Source: Verrucomicrobia bacterium UBA1263 (GTDB lineage: Bacteria; Verrucomicrobiota; Verrucomicrobiia; Limisphaerales; UBA1412). From it: a DNA stretch of 7,497 bases. The translations under genes were made by a program, and so were the position numbers. Under the pieces are notes generated by a model. The model saw only the letters and a program-made list of their open reading frames with translations, made no database searches and was not told where the DNA came from. The DNA lies in NCBI GenBank assembly GCA_002308515.1, contig DBVN01000047.1, positions 1 to 7,497 of the forward strand, written 5' to 3'. Positions within the stretch are counted from its first letter, which is position 1; the number at the start of each line of letters is the position of its first letter. Of this stretch, positions 6,080-7,497 are shown in pieces.

Positions 6080-6108
6080 TTGACGGATGGGCGCGGAATT
6101 TCCAAAAT
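6080..6108 (+). promoter_or_regulatory. Candidate recA promoter
   Basis: TTGACG (6080-6085, 5 of 6 of the -35 consensus), a 17-base spacer and CAAAAT (6103-6108, 4 of 6 of the -10 consensus) lie in the short gap between the helicase and recA. Initiation would be near 6115. The 9-bp palindrome TTCGTCGAA (6118-6126) follows at once and would overlap or abut the start point. I see neither a CTGT-N8-ACAG nor a GAAC-N4-GTTC type LexA box, nor the TGTTC-N4-GAACA form described for Verrucomicrobia. Independent promoter or read-through from the helicase gene are both possible. Confidence 0.4.
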
Positions 6109-6139
6109 AGCTCCCGGTTCGTCGAAAGACTGAAATTTT

Positions 6140-7234
6140 ATGGCAGCAAGAGCAGAAAAAAACAACGATACTAAAAACGATATAGCCGCCCTCCAGGCCT
6201 CCCGCAAGAAGGAACTGGAAGCCGCTATCTCCTCTATCAAAAAACATTATGGCGAAGGCAGCATCATGCGTCTGGGCGATAAATCCGCCACGCAGAAGCT
6301 GGAAGTCATCCCCACCGGAGCCCTTACTCTGGATCTGGCACTGGGCGTAGGCGGACTTCCCCGCGGCCGCGTCGTCGAGATCTACGGCCCGGAATCCTCC
6401 GGCAAGACCACGCTCATGCTCCATATCATCGCCAACGCTCAGAAAATGGGCGGTACGGCCGCTTTCATTGACGCGGAGCACGCGCTGGATCCCAACTATG
6501 CCCGCAAATTGGGAGTCAATCTGGATGAACTGCTGGTCTCCCAGCCCGACAGCGGTGAAGAAGCCCTGACCATCTGCGAAACACTGGTCCGCTCCAACGC
6601 CTTAGACGTGGTGGTGATAGACTCCGTGGCCGCGCTCGTGCCGCGCAGCGAACTGGAAGGCGAAATGGGAATGGCCACCATGGGCATGCAGGCGCGCCTG
6701 ATGAGCCAGGCTCTGCGCAAGCTCACCGCCATCCTGAACAAAGCCAAGACCCTGTGTCTCTTTACCAACCAGATCCGCGAGAAAGTCGGTGTCATGTTCG
6801 GCAGTCCCGAAACCACTCCCGGCGGCAAAGCCCTTAAATTCTACGCCAGCATCCGCATGGATATCCGCCGCAAGGATCCCCTCAAGGACTCCACCGGAGC
6901 CGTCATGGGCAATCATACCCGCGTCAAGGTCGTCAAGAACAAGGTCGCTCCTCCGTTCACCGAAGCCGAGTTCGACATCATCTTCAACCACGGCATCAAC
7001 CAGGAAGGCAACATCCTGGATGCCGGTCTCCAGATGGGTGTCATCACCAAACGCGGCGCATGGCTGCAGTTCAATGGCGAACTGATTGGTCAGGGACGCG
7101 ATGCCGCCGTCAAAGAAGTCACTGAAAAAGAAGACCTCCGCAAACGCATCCTGGACGCTGTCATGGCCAAACACGCCGAAAAGAACGGTGAAACCCCGGA
7201 AAACTCCGAGGAGAAAGACTCCGCCTTGGATTAA
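6140..7234 (+). CDS. recA: Recombinase RecA
   Basis: Full-length RecA of 364 residues, the ATP-dependent strand-exchange protein of homologous recombination and co-protease for LexA-type repressors. The N-terminal helix region extends about 15 residues longer than in E. coli. Walker A is G-P-E-S-S-G-K-T (83-90). The catalytic Glu is Glu113 in D-A-E-H-A-L-D. Walker B is V-V-V-I-D-S (157-162), and M-G-x-Q-A-R-L-M-S-Q-A-L-R-K-L follows (181-195). The DNA-binding loop L2 region follows N-Q-I-R (210-213) and reads P-E-T-T-P-G-G-K-A-L-K-F-Y-A-S (223-237), with Pro227 and Lys230 where E. coli has Thr and Asn, as in several other phyla. The C-terminus is acidic (E-N-S-E-E-K-D), as is usual for this regulatory tail. 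No intein or frameshift. ATG 6140 is preceded by only a weak GAAAG (6124-6128, 11-base spacing). The gene is closed by its own terminator. Confidence 0.99.
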   Translation: MAARAEKNNDTKNDIAALQASRKKELEAAISSIKKHYGEGSIMRLGDKSATQKLEVIPTGALTLDLALGVGGLPRGRVVEIYGPESSGKTTLMLHIIANAQKMGGTAAFIDAEHALDPNYARKLGVNLDELLVSQPDSGEEALTICETLVRSNALDVVVIDSVAALVPRSELEGEMGMATMGMQARLMSQALRKLTAILNKAKTLCLFTNQIREKVGVMFGSPETTPGGKALKFYASIRMDIRRKDPLKDSTGAVMGNHTRVKVVKNKVAPPFTEAEFDIIFNHGINQEGNILDAGLQMGVITKRGAWLQFNGELIGQGRDAAVKEVTEKEDLRKRILDAVMAKHAEKNGETPENSEEKDSALD

Positions 7235-7256
7235 ACAGGATAAATGATTTTTATAC

Positions 7257-7283
7257 AGCCGCGCTCACCGCGCGGCTTTTTTT
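7257..7283 (+). terminator. Strong intrinsic terminator after recA
   Basis: A perfect eight-pair G/C-rich stem, AGCCGCGC (7257-7264) with GCGCGGCT (7270-7277), has a TCACC loop and a run of seven T (7277-7283). It begins 22 bases after the recA stop. Confidence 0.95.
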
Positions 7284-7326
7284 ATAGGAACCACAGCAAC
7301 GGTGTTTCTTTCATTTATAATTCTTT

Positions 7327-7360
7327 CCCGGTATTCCAAAGAAAAGGCTGGAATTTCGGG
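7327..7360 (+). repeat. Imperfect inverted repeat upstream of the lipoprotein gene
   Basis: CCCG-GT-ATTCCA (7327-7338) faces TGGAAT-TT-CGGG (7349-7360) across a ten-base loop. Ten Watson-Crick pairs and one G-U pair form, with a single T-T mismatch. No T-run follows, so it is not a clear terminator. It stands 33 bases before the lipoprotein start and could be an operator or a leader hairpin. Function is not shown. Confidence 0.5.
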
Positions 7361-7393
7361 AGTGCTTCTTTAGAATGAACAGCGAGTTTTACT

Positions 7394-7497
7394 ATGAAAG
7401 TAACATATTTAATGAGTGTCATCGGTGTCGCGGTCGGCTCGTTCCTGCTGACGGGCTGCGACACGTTATCCCCGAAAGAACAAACAACGGATGCCGG
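7394..7497 (+). CDS. N-terminus of a lipoprotein, cut by the window edge
   Basis: Only the first 34 codons are present. The product begins with Met-Lys-Val, has a hydrophobic stretch (about 5-19) and a lipobox L-T-G-C with the lipid-carrying Cys at 22, so signal peptidase II should cleave there. The residue after Cys is Asp, which in E. coli keeps lipoproteins in the inner membrane; whether that rule holds in this organism is not known. After the Cys the sequence is polar (T-L-S-P-K-E-Q-T-T-D-A). A weak AGCGAG (7381-7386) seven bases upstream may be the ribosome-binding site. The mature domain lies outside the window, so no function can be given. Confidence 0.8.
   Translation, partial: MKVTYLMSVIGVAVGSFLLTGCDTLSPKEQTTDA

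Noticed and set aside
7348..7376. Promoter with TAGAAT (7371-7376) before the lipoprotein gene
   Set aside because: The -10 box is good, but the best -35 match (CTGGAA) is poor and belongs to the inverted repeat; the start would also leave a leader too short for the AGCGAG site.

Overview
The window falls into two parts. The left ~1.1 kb is visibly A+T-rich and holds two small unknown membrane-protein genes. The right ~6.4 kb is more G+C-rich and carries ordinary chromosomal genes, all on the + strand: a periplasmic tetraheme cytochrome c, a membrane-anchored lytic transglycosylase, a long SNF2-family helicase, recA, and the first codons of a lipoprotein.

The organism is a didermal bacterium with a periplasm, shown by the exported multiheme cytochrome, the membrane-anchored lytic transglycosylase and a lipoprotein with a classic lipobox. 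The RecA sequence, an SNF2 helicase next to recA and generally weak or absent Shine-Dalgarno sequences fit the PVC group (Verrucomicrobiota/Lentisphaerota-like). That placement is an impression from reading the proteins, not a computed one.

Layout. 1-149: A/T-rich leader with a perfect -35 box, a pair of competing hairpins and the first copy of a 60-bp repeat. 150-530 and 546-938: two genes for ~130-residue proteins, each with about three membrane segments. They start with nearly the same ten residues (MMPLDI) and an identical leader, then diverge completely, although predicted topology is the same. 957-985: intrinsic terminator closing this unit. 1073-1101: candidate promoter. 1160-1915: tetraheme cytochrome, closed by a terminator at 1938-1976. 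1990-2604: SLT-type lytic transglycosylase starting just after that hairpin. 2605-2756: A/T-rich spacer. 2757-6050: SNF2 helicase. 6051-6139: short spacer with a candidate recA promoter. 6140-7234: recA, closed by a strong terminator at 7257-7283. 7394 to the edge: lipoprotein start.

Functionally, SNF2 and recA form a plausible DNA-maintenance pair. The cytochrome and transglycosylase are independent envelope functions. The most unusual part is the left end: two successive genes share a leader, a start and, in one case, the tail codons of the preceding gene, while their bodies are unrelated in sequence. A coding tail without a body lies upstream of the first gene. This looks like a small array of exchangeable or fast-diverging membrane-protein cassettes. 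I cannot assign it a function from sequence alone.
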